Positions 15,572-24,556 are shown, counted from the first letter of the stretch. The stretch: DNA of 59,652 nucleotides from Myxococcales bacterium (GCA_947483555.1 CANKMW010000056.1:1-59652), one strand, 5' to 3'. A program made the numbers and translations. The notes: generated from the sequence alone by a model not told the origin.

Positions 15572-16462
15572 ATGGCTGGACTCATCAAGCGCGACCCACA
15601 GCTCGACCGCATCCGGTGGATCGACAACGTCCCGTTCTGGGGCGTGCACCTCACCGCCGTGGTCGGCCTCGCGATGGTCGGCTTCTCGTGGCTCGGCGTC
15701 GCGCTGTGCGCGGGGTCGTACTTCTTCCGCATGTTCGGCATCACCGCCGGCTACCACCGCTACTTCTCGCACCGCACCTACAAGACCAGCCGCTTCGGCC
15801 AGGTCGTGCTGGCGCTGATGGGCGTGATCTCGACCCAGAAGGGCCCGCTGTGGTGGGCCGCGCATCACCGCAACCACCACAAGTTCTCCGACCAGCCCGA
15901 GGACATCCACTCGCCGCTGCAGCGCGGCTTCTGGTGGTCGCACATGTTCTGGATCCTCGTCGAGCGTCACAAGCGTGCCGACATGTCCAAGATCAAGGAC
16001 CTGACCAAGTACCCCGAGCTGGTGTTCATCGATCGCTTCGAGATCCTGTTCTCGATCGCGTACGCGACGGCGCTGTACTTCGCGTTCGGGGCGGTCGGCC
16101 TGTTCTACGGCTACTTCCTGTCGACGGTGATCCTGTGGCACGGCACGTTCACGATCAACTCGCTGGCCCACGTGTGGGGCAATCGCCGTTACCAGACCAC
16201 CGACGACAGTCGCAACAACGTCGTGCTGGCGCTGATCACCGGCGGTGAGGGCTGGCACAACAACCACCACCACTACCAGCGCACCGCCAAGCAGGGCTTC
16301 TTCTGGTGGGAGATCGACACCAGCTACTACGGCATCAAGATGCTCGAGGTGCTGCGCCTGGTGTGGGACGTCCAGGGTGTGCCGCAGCACGTCCGCGACA
16401 ACACCGAGGCCCCCGGTCGCACCCGCCTCGACGGCGACGAGTCCGAACAGCTCGCGGCCTGA
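15572..16462 (+). CDS. Acyl-CoA (delta-9-type) fatty acid desaturase
   Basis: 296-residue integral membrane di-iron desaturase that introduces a double bond into acyl chains. All three His boxes are present: HRYFSHR, HRNHHKFSD and HNNHHHYQ. Hydrophobic helices before the first box and in the middle (ALYFAFGAVGLFYGYFLSTV) fit the stearoyl-CoA desaturase topology. ATG 15572 is preferred to TTG 15557. The C-terminus extends 40 hydrophilic residues beyond the last helix. It is monocistronic, with minus-strand genes on both sides. Confidence 0.92.
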   Translation: MAGLIKRDPQLDRIRWIDNVPFWGVHLTAVVGLAMVGFSWLGVALCAGSYFFRMFGITAGYHRYFSHRTYKTSRFGQVVLALMGVISTQKGPLWWAAHHRNHHKFSDQPEDIHSPLQRGFWWSHMFWILVERHKRADMSKIKDLTKYPELVFIDRFEILFSIAYATALYFAFGAVGLFYGYFLSTVILWHGTFTINSLAHVWGNRRYQTTDDSRNNVVLALITGGEGWHNNHHHYQRTAKQGFFWWEIDTSYYGIKMLEVLRLVWDVQGVPQHVRDNTEAPGRTRLDGDESEQLAA

Positions 16463-16492
16463 GCGCGGCGGTCGTCGCCTCCTCGCAGCCGC

Positions 16493-16990
16493 CTACCCGC
16501 GCACCGCCAGCCACGCGGCGGCGCGGACGTCGGCATCGGCGTCGCCGAGCAGGCGACGCAGGATCCCGGTGTCGCCGACCACCGGGATGCGCGCCCAGGC
16601 GGCGCGCGCGATCGCGGCCCGCACCCGCGGATCGGGATCGTCGGCGAGGTGGGCGAGCAGGATGTCGTCGGAGGCGAGCGGGAACACCCAGGCCAGAGCG
16701 CCGGCGAGCACCAGGCGCTCGCGCGGGTCGGTCGAGGTGGCGAGATCCGCGGAGGCGCCGACCGCAGCGAGCGGCGGCAGGTCGGTGAGCCGCGCCGCGA
16801 GTTGACGGGCCAGGACCTCGACGTCGTCGCTGTCCTCGAACGGCGTGGGCATGGGTGCGGCCTCGGCGACCGCGGGTGCGGTCGCGCTGGGGGTGGCGCT
16901 GGCGCTGGCGGTGGCGGTACCGGCGATCGCGGCGAGCGTGGCGGACTTGAGGATGGCGCGCAGGCGCGCCAGAGATTTCTGGTTCGACAT
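16493..16990 (-). CDS. HEAT-repeat protein
   Basis: 165-residue protein from ATG 16990. The N-terminal 45 residues have a basic start (NQKSLARLRAIL) and an Ala/Thr-rich hydrophobic stretch, possibly a weak signal or membrane anchor. The C-terminal 90 residues form HEAT/PBS-like helical repeats, with the DPxxRVRxA pattern seen in DDPDPRVRAAIARAAW and DADADVRAAAWLA. Such repeats usually mediate protein contacts. No catalytic residue is visible. Confidence 0.65.
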   Translation of the reverse strand: MSNQKSLARLRAILKSATLAAIAGTATASASATPSATAPAVAEAAPMPTPFEDSDDVEVLARQLAARLTDLPPLAAVGASADLATSTDPRERLVLAGALAWVFPLASDDILLAHLADDPDPRVRAAIARAAWARIPVVGDTGILRRLLGDADADVRAAAWLAVRG

Positions 16991-17081
16991 GACAGACCTC
17001 GCGGCAGAGGGCCGCGCTGGCGGCGCGCGTGATCGCGCCGCGCAGGAGACTCGGAGCTGGTGAGAACAGATGCTCGGGGTC

Positions 17082-17399
17082 TCAGGATCGGGGCGGCGAG
17101 GTCTTCGGCGCCACCGCGAGCACGTCGCCGCCACGCGTGGGCGCGGCGGCCGCGCTCGGCAGGGCGAGGTCGATCACCGTGCGCGGCGGCAACGCCACGC
17201 GCGGCCCGGCCGTGACGATCACCGGACCGTCGATGGTCCGGTCGCCGAGGTCGGCGTTGATCGTCGGCAGCTCGGCGGCGCAGGCCAGGCGCGGTGCCTC
17301 GGCGCAGGTCGCGGCGTCAGGGCAGGCCGACGCCTGGGCACACGCGGCGCCGGCCGCGAGAACCGCGGCGAGGGCGAGCCTCGACCAGACGAAGGCCAT
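17082..17399 (-). CDS. Small exported Cys-containing protein
   Basis: 105-residue protein from ATG 17399 with signal MAFVWSRLALAAVLAAGAACAQASA. The mature part begins CPDAATCAEAPRLACAAE (three Cys within 15 residues). A beta-like segment (DGPVIVTAGPRVALPPRTVI) and a Pro/Ser-rich end follow. No family is recognised. It could be periplasmic or, if AGAAC acts as a lipobox, a lipoprotein. Confidence 0.45.
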   Translation of the reverse strand: MAFVWSRLALAAVLAAGAACAQASACPDAATCAEAPRLACAAELPTINADLGDRTIDGPVIVTAGPRVALPPRTVIDLALPSAAAAPTRGGDVLAVAPKTSPPRS

Positions 17400-17503
17400 G
17401 AGCGACACCGTGGTCATGGATGTGGTGGCCGTCAAGCGGCACAATCACGGCCACGGTCGATCGGTTGCTGCGGTCGCGAATCTGTCTCAGGGAGCGGGGC
17501 GCC

Positions 17504-17893
17504 TCACGCGACCAACTCGACGAGCGCGCGGTGTCCCGGGACACGGGCGAGCTTGCGGTCGCACGTGATCACGGGCGCTCCCAGCGCTTCACCGAGCGCG
17601 ATGTAGCTCGCGTCGTACGGCGTCAGGTTGCCGCGGAGCCCCCAGATCCGGTCGACCAGCAGCTCGTGGGGATGCCGGACGAGGTCGATCGCGAGGAAAT
17701 CGGAGAGCGACTGCTCGGCTTCCGCTGCCGTCACGGCCTTCAGCCGCTCCAGCGCGCGCAGCGCGCTGCACACCTCGAGATCGATGAGGTGGGGCACGTG
17801 GATCTCAGCGGTGCCGATGCGCGCGACGAGCCGCGCGGCGATCGGCGTGTGCAGCACGAGTTCGGTCGCCGCCGAGGCATCGAGGACGATCAT
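17504..17893 (-). CDS. PIN-domain (VapC-like) toxin ribonuclease
   Basis: 129-residue PIN endoribonuclease. The acidic metal site is present: Asp in MIVLDASA (residue 5), Glu in HLIDLEVCSAL (about 40), Asp in LTPYDASYIALGEAL (about 95) and Asp in VITCDRKLA (about 113). The start ATG overlaps the antitoxin stop (ATGA), which is the normal antitoxin-first order. The role in the family is tRNA/rRNA cleavage as a type II toxin. A broken IS630 transposase lies just beyond the antitoxin. Confidence 0.9.
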   Translation of the reverse strand: MIVLDASAATELVLHTPIAARLVARIGTAEIHVPHLIDLEVCSALRALERLKAVTAAEAEQSLSDFLAIDLVRHPHELLVDRIWGLRGNLTPYDASYIALGEALGAPVITCDRKLARVPGHRALVELVA

Positions 17894-18120
17894 CGCGAAT
17901 CGCGATCGGCCCTGATCAGCTCGGCCGCGCTCGGGTTCAGCTCCTTGCGTGTGATCTTCGCGAGCCGACCCATCAGCTCGGAGCGCGTGGGCCGCGCGGC
18001 GATCCGCTGCAGCTCCTCCAACAAGAAGTCCGAGAGCGATCGCCCGTCGAGCGCCGCGCGGGCCTTGAGCCGCCGGTGCACGGCGTCGGACACGTGGCGA
18101 ATCTGGATCATCTTCGACAT
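17890..18120 (-). CDS. FitA-like ribbon-helix-helix antitoxin
   Basis: 76-residue partner of the PIN toxin. The ribbon-helix-helix starts MIQIRHVSDAVHRRLKARAA and continues DGRSLSDFLLEELQ, close to FitA/VapB antitoxins. The C-terminal 30 residues, rich in Arg and Glu, would bind the toxin. ATG 18120 (MSKM) is used; ATG 18111 is equally possible. The stop overlaps the toxin start. Autoregulation is expected from the repeat-rich DNA just upstream. Confidence 0.85.
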   Translation of the reverse strand: MSKMIQIRHVSDAVHRRLKARAALDGRSLSDFLLEELQRIAARPTRSELMGRLAKITRKELNPSAAELIRADRDSR

Positions 18121-18155
18121 GCATCCAACATGTCTGCATGTGTTGCACATGTCAA
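18117..18155. promoter_or_regulatory. Putative operator of the PIN/RHH module
   Basis: Around and upstream of the antitoxin start the boxes ACATGT (18129), GCATGT (18136) and ACATGT (18147) occur. CAACA and TGTTG form inverted arms around TGTCTGCATG, and GACATG/CATGTC form outer arms. Such short repeated palindromes fit ribbon-helix-helix binding. This is an inference; no promoter boxes are clear. Confidence 0.35.
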
Positions 18156-18480
18156 CGCCGAATTCATCGCCCGCATGGAGGACGTGCTCGCGCTCTACGC
18201 CGAGCCGCCCGACGAGCGCCGGCCCGTCGTGTGCTTCGACGAGACGCCGCGCCAGCTGATCTCGCCAGCGCTTCGACCGCAGCGGAGCAACACCTGGACC
18301 GCTGCCGTACACGGCACGGCCGATCTGTCGATCGGACCGAGTGGCGGCAGCTACCGGATGAACGCGAAGGGCTCGCTCAAGAACTCGCTCATCGACTTCG
18401 GCGAGGCCGACGTCACAGCCACCGTCAACTCCAGCGGCGAGATCCGGTTCACGCACCCGCTCGATCCCGGGCATGCGCGT
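18130..18480 (+). pseudogene. IS630-family transposase remnant and attached coding fragment
   Basis: In one open frame, about 18151-18264 encodes NAEFIARMEDVLALYAEPPD followed by RRPVVCFDETPRQL. This is the segment around the first catalytic Asp of IS630-family DDE transposases (VVCFDET). The homology stops there; the rest of the catalytic domain and the N-terminal HTH are missing. The frame continues into unrelated sequence (SYRMNAKGSLKNSLIDFGEA, 18340-18420) that still shows strong GC3 bias, so it may be a piece of another gene. Neither part has a credible start and stop of its own. No IS ends are recognised. Confidence 0.6.
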
Positions 18481-18542
18481 GCTCAGGTAGTGCCGCCGGG
18501 CCCGGCGCGCCGGCGCTCAGGGCGCCACGATCGTGGCCGTCA

Positions 18543-18824
18543 TCACCCACCCGGCCACGGTCGCGCGCCGTGGAGGACGCGGAGCAGCTCGATGCGACCA
18601 CCGACGACGCGATAGGGGATGATGTAGGGCGTCCCGGTGACGACGAGCTCGCGCGTCCCCGGGACGCGGCCGGGCCGGCCCAGGGCCGCGAACCGGCCGA
18701 GCTTCCGGACTGCGGCGAGGATGCGGCGCGCGACCTGGCGCGCCGCGGCCCGGTTGCGCTGCCCGATGTACGTCCTGAGCTCCGCGAGATCCGCGACCGC
18801 CGGCGCGGTCCAGCAGACCTGCAC
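18543..18824 (-). CDS. ParE/RelE-superfamily toxin
   Basis: 93-residue toxin from GTG 18824, which touches the antitoxin stop. An ATG at 18869 would add 15 residues and overlap the antitoxin by 46 bp. The ParE pattern is clear: VCWTAPAVADLAELRTYIG at the start, AARQVARRILAAV, GRPGRVPGTRELVV, then PYIIPYRVVGGRIELLRVLH. Family members poison gyrase (ParE) or cleave mRNA (RelE); the sequence favours ParE. This is the second type II module within 1.5 kb. Confidence 0.88.
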   Translation of the reverse strand: MQVCWTAPAVADLAELRTYIGQRNRAAARQVARRILAAVRKLGRFAALGRPGRVPGTRELVVTGTPYIIPYRVVGGRIELLRVLHGARPWPGG

Positions 18825-19084
18825 TACTTCGGGCTCCGCTCGCGCCCGCTCCCCCAGCTCTCGAGCCACGCGGTGACCACGTCATCATCGACGAGTCGCC
18901 CATCTTCGGCCGCGGCGATGCCCTCCTCGATCGCCTGCACCTGCCACTCGTTGAGTTCGACGTACGCGCGGATCGCCTCCTGGGCGAGAAACGCCTTGGT
19001 GCGCGCGGTGGCCTTGGCGAGCCGTTCGAGGCGGCGTCGCGTCGGCGCGTCCAGTCGCAGGGTCATGGTCTCGCTCTGTGCCAT
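18824..19084 (-). CDS. CopG-family ribbon-helix-helix antitoxin
   Basis: 86-residue antitoxin from ATG 19084. The N-terminus MTLRLDAPTRRRLERLAKAT followed by AFLAQEAIRAYVE is a ribbon-helix-helix. The acidic C-terminus (EWQVQAIEEGIAAAEDGRLV) is typical of ParD/CopG partners of ParE. It precedes and abuts the toxin. A short AT-richer stretch (TGTTGTACACAACATAG, 19084-19100) overlaps its start and has an inverted TGTTGT/ACAACA core, a likely operator. Confidence 0.88.
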   Translation of the reverse strand: MAQSETMTLRLDAPTRRRLERLAKATARTKAFLAQEAIRAYVELNEWQVQAIEEGIAAAEDGRLVDDDVVTAWLESWGSGRERSPK

Positions 19085-19172
19085 GTTGTACACAACATAG
19101 CACGGCCATCGTGGCACCGGCCTCGCTCACCATCGCCCCGACTCGTCCGCTGTCCAGCGGGTTCACAGTAGC

Positions 19173-20792
19173 TCAGGGCGCCGCGACCTCGAGCTCGATG
19201 TTGCGTTCCTCGAGGAGGAGGCCGGTGGCGTGGAGCAGCGCCGCCGCCGCCTTGTGGTGGCCGAGCAGGGCGCCGAGCTCGGCGAGCTGGGCGGCGGCGA
19301 CCTCTTCCTGGCGTTGTGCGACCAGGAAGTTGGACGAGGTGCCGTTGAGGAACTTGCGGGCCTCGAGCTCGAGGTTCTGCTCGGCGAGCTGGCGGAACCG
19401 AGCCGCCGCGATCACCTGGCGGCCGGCGCCGCGCTGGTTGCGCACCGCGTCGCGGACCTCGAACCAGATGGTCTGCAGCAGCTGTTCCTGTTGCGCCCCC
19501 ACCACCCGCGCTCGGGCCCGTTCGATCTCGGCCGCCGCCGCGCTGGCGCGGTGCAGCGGCGTCCAGGTCATGTTGACGAACACGCTCCAGCCGGCGCCGT
19601 CGACGCTGGCGAGCTGATCGAGCGCACCGCCGTAGCTCGCGTCCTGACCGACCACCGAGCCGCTGACGCCGAGGTCGATCTGCGGCAGGCGGTCGTTGTC
19701 GGCCTTGCGCACCGCGAGCGCCGCCGCGACGACGTCGAGATCGAGCTGCGCGCACTCGGGGCGGTGGACGAGCGCGGCCGCCATCGCCCGCTCGTCATCG
19801 AGCTCCTCGGGCGCGAAGCGTGGCGTCTCGACGGTCAGGATCGGTCGCGACCACTGGTCACGCGGCAGGTTGATCACCTGGCGCAGGCGATCCCAGGCTT
19901 GCTCGACCGCCTGCTCCGACTGGACCCGCTGCAGCTGGCGCTGGGCGAGCGTGCTCTCGGCGCCGGTCACATCGGACGGCGGCAGCACGCCAGCATCGAT
20001 CTGCCGGCGGGTCAGCACCAGCTGCACCTCGGCGTGGGTCACCGAGCGGACCTCGAGGTCGTGGCGATACAGCGCCTGCACCACGTCCCAGTAGGCGCGC
20101 TCGGTCCGCTCGACGACGTCGGCGATCGCGATCGCGAGCTGGCGCTGCTCGCGCTCCGACGCCAGGCGGGCGCGCAACACGGTCAGCCGCGGGATCTCGA
20201 GGTCGAGCGAGAAGCCGCGCAAGAGGGGCTGGGTGACCCGCAGCCCCACCGTCGAGCGGATGGTGAGCGGTTCGACGGCGGTGCCGAGCGACGAGCGAGT
20301 GCGGCCGGTCGCGAAGTCGAGCTCGAGCGACAGGCCGGTGGCGAAGCGCTGCTGATACGACACGCCCACCGCGTCGTCGACGGTCGTGAACAGCTCGCCG
20401 GCCCCACCCTCGAGCGACGTGGCCGGCGGCGCGCTGACGTCGCCGTGCCGGTAGGTCGCGCCCACGGTCGGTTCGAGCTCGGCCCGGGCCAGGTCGACGC
20501 CGCGCCGCGCGATGTTGAGCGACTCGCGCTCGAGCGTGACGCCGAGGTTGTGGCGCACCGCCAGGCGGAGCGCCTCGCCGAGCTCGAGCCGCCAGGCCGC
20601 CGCGGCGTCGCCGCCGGGCACGGTCGGGGCGGCGGCGACGAAGTCGGGCAGGACGTAGGCGGTGGCGAGCTCGGCGGTGTCGTCGGCGGCGGCGGCGGCG
20701 GCAGCGGCGGCAACCAGGGACAGCGCGGCGAGCGTGCGGACCAGACGGGCGGACCGGCGGCGGGTGATCGAGGCGGTGGGCTTCACGGGCAC
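19173..20792 (-). CDS. TolC-family outer membrane efflux protein
   Basis: 539-residue outer membrane channel subunit, from GTG 20792 (GTG 20786 is close). A signal peptide (LAALSLVAAAAAAAAAD) is followed by two OEP repeats of long coiled helices and beta strands. Typical segments are RQIDAGVLPPSDVTGAESTL, ERAYWDVVQALYRHDLEVRS and LPQIDLGVSGS. It is the last gene of the six-gene efflux operon, 40 bp after the permease. It should complete a tripartite exporter across both membranes. Confidence 0.9.
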   Translation of the reverse strand: MPVKPTASITRRRSARLVRTLAALSLVAAAAAAAAADDTAELATAYVLPDFVAAAPTVPGGDAAAAWRLELGEALRLAVRHNLGVTLERESLNIARRGVDLARAELEPTVGATYRHGDVSAPPATSLEGGAGELFTTVDDAVGVSYQQRFATGLSLELDFATGRTRSSLGTAVEPLTIRSTVGLRVTQPLLRGFSLDLEIPRLTVLRARLASEREQRQLAIAIADVVERTERAYWDVVQALYRHDLEVRSVTHAEVQLVLTRRQIDAGVLPPSDVTGAESTLAQRQLQRVQSEQAVEQAWDRLRQVINLPRDQWSRPILTVETPRFAPEELDDERAMAAALVHRPECAQLDLDVVAAALAVRKADNDRLPQIDLGVSGSVVGQDASYGGALDQLASVDGAGWSVFVNMTWTPLHRASAAAAEIERARARVVGAQQEQLLQTIWFEVRDAVRNQRGAGRQVIAAARFRQLAEQNLELEARKFLNGTSSNFLVAQRQEEVAAAQLAELGALLGHHKAAAALLHATGLLLEERNIELEVAAP

Positions 20793-20832
20793 GGCTCCGG
20801 TGACGTGGGACGGGTCGAGTCGACGGGATGCG

Positions 20833-22071
20833 CTACTCGCTGTGCAGCGCCTGGATCGGATCGAGGCGGGCGGCGCGCACCGCCGGGTACAGCCCGGAGC
20901 CGACCCCGACCAGCACCGACACCCCCAGCGACAGGGCGACCGACCAGGTCGTGACCACCGTCGGCCAGTCGGCGTACGCCGCCACCGCGCGCGCGATGCC
21001 GAGGCCGATCGCGACCCCGAGCAGCCCGCCGATCATCGCCAGCGAGAACGCGGTGACCAGGAACTGGAAGCGGATGTCGGCGCGACGGGCACCCACCGCG
21101 CGGCGGACGCCGATCTCGCGGGTCTGCTCGAGCACCGAGGCCAGCATGATGTTCATGATGCCGATGCCGCCGACCAGGAGCGAGATGCCGGCGATGAGGC
21201 CCATCACCAGGCTGAACAGGCGCTGGGTCTCGGCGCTGTGTTGCAGCAGCGCCTCGGGGACGATGATCTCGTAGTCGGCGGCGCCGCCGTGCAGGCGGTC
21301 GAGCAGGGTGCCGACCACCGCCGCGGTCTCGCGGGCGGGCGCGTTGGGCTCGAGGTGGATGACGATCTCGGACAGCGGCGACCGCAGCGGGTCGCGATCG
21401 AGCTTGCGCAACGCCGTGGTGAGCGGCAGGTAGATCTCGCGCTCGGTCGAGCTCACGGCCACGCCTTGCACCGCGGTCGCCGCCGACGGTTCGGGGGCCA
21501 GCACGCCCACGACCTCGAACCAGCCGTCGTTGATCTTGACGTCGCGCCCCAGCGCCGGATCGGCGCCGAACAGCTCACGGCGCACCGCCGCACCGATGAC
21601 GCAGACCTGGGCGTGGTGGGTCTCGTCGGCGAGGTCGAAGAAGCGGCCCTCGGACAGCGCGAAGCGCGTGACCTCGCGGTGGCGGTGGCCGACGCCGAAG
21701 ACCTGGGACTTGGTCTTGCCGCCGGCGGCGAGGATCTTGTACGGCTCGATCTCGATCCGCGGCGTGGCGAAGGCGACGCCGGGCACCGCCTCGACGATCG
21801 CCTCGGCGTCGCGCTGCGAGAGCCCCATCGACTTCTTGCGGATCTCCTCCAGCTCCTCGGGCTTGAAGGTCTTGGCGCGGACCACGACGTTGCGGGTGCC
21901 GAGGCGTTCGATGAGCGCCAGCGCCTGGCGCTCGGCGCCGGCGCCGATCGACAGCATCGCGATCACCGCGCCGACGCCGAACATCATGCCGAGCGTGGTC
22001 AGCAGGGTGCGGAGCTTGTGATCGCTCAGGTTCTCGAGCGCGACCACGAAGGCATCGAGCAGCCGTCTCAC
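20833..22071 (-). CDS. MacB-like ABC transporter permease
   Basis: 412-residue permease of the MacB/FtsX type without a fused ATPase. TM1 (LLTTLGMMFGVGAVIAMLSI, about residue 25) is followed by a periplasmic MacB_PCD domain of about 220 residues. Three C-terminal helices and the coupling motif EQTREIGVRRAVGARRADI follow. GTG 22071 overlaps the upstream adaptor stop as GTGA. It should work with the separate ATPase four genes upstream and with TolC. Substrates of such systems include antibiotics, peptides and lipoproteins; none is indicated here. Confidence 0.92.
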   Translation of the reverse strand: MRRLLDAFVVALENLSDHKLRTLLTTLGMMFGVGAVIAMLSIGAGAERQALALIERLGTRNVVVRAKTFKPEELEEIRKKSMGLSQRDAEAIVEAVPGVAFATPRIEIEPYKILAAGGKTKSQVFGVGHRHREVTRFALSEGRFFDLADETHHAQVCVIGAAVRRELFGADPALGRDVKINDGWFEVVGVLAPEPSAATAVQGVAVSSTEREIYLPLTTALRKLDRDPLRSPLSEIVIHLEPNAPARETAAVVGTLLDRLHGGAADYEIIVPEALLQHSAETQRLFSLVMGLIAGISLLVGGIGIMNIMLASVLEQTREIGVRRAVGARRADIRFQFLVTAFSLAMIGGLLGVAIGLGIARAVAAYADWPTVVTTWSVALSLGVSVLVGVGSGLYPAVRAARLDPIQALHSE

Positions 22072-23354
22072 GGCGCGGCCTCGCCGCTACCGGGTCGGGC
22101 CGCGCTGCCGCTGCCGGGGCCGAGCGCCTCGGCGGCGCTGCGGGTCGGATCGCGCACCGCGATGCGATCGCCGGCGCGCAGCCCGGACTTGATCACCACC
22201 CGGCCCGAGGTGGCGGCGCCGAGGTCGACGGCCACCGCTTCGAAGCCGGCCGGGCCGCGGCGGTAGACCAGGTTCTGTTCACCCTTCACGATCACCGCCT
22301 GCCGCGGCACCACCAGCGCCTCCTGGTCGTCGAGGACGATGGTGGCGCGGACCCGCTGGCCGGGTTTCATGAGCTCGCGGTCGGTGCGGTCGAGCTCGAC
22401 GACCACGCCGAAGTACTGGACCGGCGACCCCGGCACCCGTGGCTTGGCGAGCTTGTCGACCAGGCGGACCTTGCCGGTGAACAGCTGGCCGGGTCGGGCC
22501 TCGATCGCGACCTCGGCCGCCTGGCCGGGCTCGAGGCCGGTGGCGTCGACCTCGAGCACGAAGACCTCGACCTCCATGGCGTCGAGCAGCGGGATCTCGG
22601 CGACCCCCTGTCCCGGCCACATCTGATCGCCGACCCGCGGGACGTCGCCGCGCCAGCCGCGGCGCAGCACCAGGATGCCGTCGTGCGGGGCGCGGATCTC
22701 CATGCGCTCGAGCGCCGCCCGGGCGTGCGCGATCGTCAGCTCGGCCTTCTGGCGCTCGACGACGATCACGTTGGCCTTGGTGCGTGACAGGGTGCGTTCG
22801 ATCTGCTTGGTCTGCTCGGCGTGCGCCTGCTTGGCGCCGGCGAGCTTGGTGTCGATCTCCGATTCGACGATCTGGTTGCGGGAGAAGATCTGCTGGTCCT
22901 TCTGCTGGAACAACCGGGTCCGTTCGAGCTCCTGGCCGGCCAGCTCGGCGGTGGCGTCGCGGCCCGCGACCGCGGCCCCCGACCGCACCTGCTCCTGGGC
23001 CAGGCGGGCGTTGGCGGCCGCGAGATCCGCGTCACCATCGCGGAGCTGCTTCTCGGCATCCGACGGGTCGAAGCGGACCACCACGTCCTTGGCCTTGACC
23101 CGCGAGCCGTCGTCGGCGAGCCAGGCCAGCTTCATCGGACCGCCGCCGTCGGCGTTCTGGGGCACGCTGAGCGGCGTGGCCTTGACCGCCCGCAGGTTGC
23201 CCTCGGCGGTCACCCGGCGAACCAACCGCTCGCGGGTCACGATGATGGTTGGCACCGCGGCCGCGCCGCCGCGGCCGACCAGCGCGCGCCAGGTGCCCCA
23301 GCCGCCGGCACCGAGCAGACCGACCACGGCGCAGATCGCCAGGCCGCGCTTCAT
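22068..23354 (-). CDS. Periplasmic adaptor subunit 1 (HlyD/MacA type)
   Basis: 428-residue membrane fusion protein with an N-terminal anchor (LAICAVVGLLGAGGWGTW). The order is lipoyl-like half (AEGNLRAVKATPLSVP), long helical hairpin (LAAANARLAQEQVRS to IAHARAALERM, about residues 110-240), second lipoyl half (MEIRAPHDGILVLRRGW), beta-barrel and membrane-proximal domains. Its C-terminus is Gly/Ser-rich. It is coupled to the permease by GTGA and to adaptor 2 by ATGA. It is the longest of three adaptors in the operon. Confidence 0.88.
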   Translation of the reverse strand: MKRGLAICAVVGLLGAGGWGTWRALVGRGGAAAVPTIIVTRERLVRRVTAEGNLRAVKATPLSVPQNADGGGPMKLAWLADDGSRVKAKDVVVRFDPSDAEKQLRDGDADLAAANARLAQEQVRSGAAVAGRDATAELAGQELERTRLFQQKDQQIFSRNQIVESEIDTKLAGAKQAHAEQTKQIERTLSRTKANVIVVERQKAELTIAHARAALERMEIRAPHDGILVLRRGWRGDVPRVGDQMWPGQGVAEIPLLDAMEVEVFVLEVDATGLEPGQAAEVAIEARPGQLFTGKVRLVDKLAKPRVPGSPVQYFGVVVELDRTDRELMKPGQRVRATIVLDDQEALVVPRQAVIVKGEQNLVYRRGPAGFEAVAVDLGAATSGRVVIKSGLRAGDRIAVRDPTRSAAEALGPGSGSAARPGSGEAAP

Positions 23355-24556
23355 CGTGGCCTCCGCGATGGATCGACCCGCGACACCCGGTCGCCAGCGG
23401 CCAGCCCGCTCACCACCTCGATGGTGTGCGGGTTGCGCCGTCCGAGCGTGAGCCGCACGCGCTCGAGGTCGCCGCCGCTGCGCCGGTAGGCGACTGGCCC
23501 GTCGGCGGTCACGAACACCGCCGCGGCCGGGATCACGAGCACGCCCGGCAGGCGCAGGGTCTCGACCTCGCCGCGAAACCTCATCCCGGGCCGCAGCGGA
23601 TGGGCGCCCTGGTCGGTGAGCGTGACATCGATCTCCACCACCTTGCTGGGGTCGGCGGCGGATCGACCGCGCACGGTGCGGGCGATCTCCTTGACCCGGC
23701 CGTGCAGCTGCACGTCGGGCAGGGCGTCGAGGCGCAGGCTGACCGGCTGGCCCTCGACCACCCGCGCGACGTCGACCTCGTCGACCTCGCCCTCGCCGAC
23801 CATCTTGTCGAGCGCGACGATCTGCAGCACCGCTTGCATCCGCCACACCGAGTCGCCCACCTTCCGTTTCTCGCCGCGCCACGAGGTCGGAAACACCACG
23901 GTCCCGGCGCGGGGCGCGGCGATCGACATGCGCGCGATGTTCTGCTCGATCGCCGCGGCCCGGCCGCGGGTGTAGGCGTGGTGCTCGGTCAGGCTGGCCA
24001 GCTCCGCCGCGTCCGAGCGCTGCATCTGGGCGGCGCGGTTGCGGGCCCGTTCGAGCGCCATCTCGGACAGGCGGTGATCGATCTCGGTCAGCTTCAGCTC
24101 GATCGCCGCGGTCTGTTCGGCCGGCGCGCCGGTCTTGAGGCTGGCCTTGCGCAGGTTCGCCTCCGCCTCCGCGATCCGCAGGGCTTCGTCGCGGCGCGCC
24201 AGCGCGGCGTCGGCCTTGCGCTTGTCGAGCTTCTTGGCGGCGGCCTCGAGCTCGTTGCGCATCGAGTCGAGCTCGCGCTCGAGCTCGGAGGCGTCGAACG
24301 CGACCACCGGCGCGCCCACCGCCAGCTCGGTGCCCTCGTCGGCGAGGTTGGCGATCTTGTAGTTCCAGACCTCGGGCAGCCCGGGCGGCATCACGTCGGT
24401 CGAGTCGACCGCGGCGAGCTCGCCGCTCACCTCGACCCCGATGACCAGATCGGCGCGCTTGATCTCGACCAGCTCGCCGTCGACCGCGCGCTTGCCGCAC
24501 CCGACCTGCAGCGCGACCAGCAGCGCGGCCACGATCACGCCCGCGCCCGGCCTCAC
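23351..24556 (-). CDS. Periplasmic adaptor subunit 2 (lipoprotein)
   Basis: 401-residue membrane fusion protein starting at GTG 24556 inside the stop of adaptor 3. The N-terminus VIVAALLVALQVGC gives a lipobox. The first lipoyl half is VSGELAAVDSTDVMPPG. The helical hairpin runs about residues 85-190 (LERELDSMRNELEAAAKKLD, ALERARNRAAQMQRS). The second half ARMSIAAPRAGTVVFP is followed by beta-barrel strands. It differs clearly from the other two adaptors, so this is not a recent duplication. Confidence 0.85.
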   Translation of the reverse strand: MRPGAGVIVAALLVALQVGCGKRAVDGELVEIKRADLVIGVEVSGELAAVDSTDVMPPGLPEVWNYKIANLADEGTELAVGAPVVAFDASELERELDSMRNELEAAAKKLDKRKADAALARRDEALRIAEAEANLRKASLKTGAPAEQTAAIELKLTEIDHRLSEMALERARNRAAQMQRSDAAELASLTEHHAYTRGRAAAIEQNIARMSIAAPRAGTVVFPTSWRGEKRKVGDSVWRMQAVLQIVALDKMVGEGEVDEVDVARVVEGQPVSLRLDALPDVQLHGRVKEIARTVRGRSAADPSKVVEIDVTLTDQGAHPLRPGMRFRGEVETLRLPGVLVIPAAAVFVTADGPVAYRRSGGDLERVRLTLGRRNPHTIEVVSGLAAGDRVSRVDPSRRPR

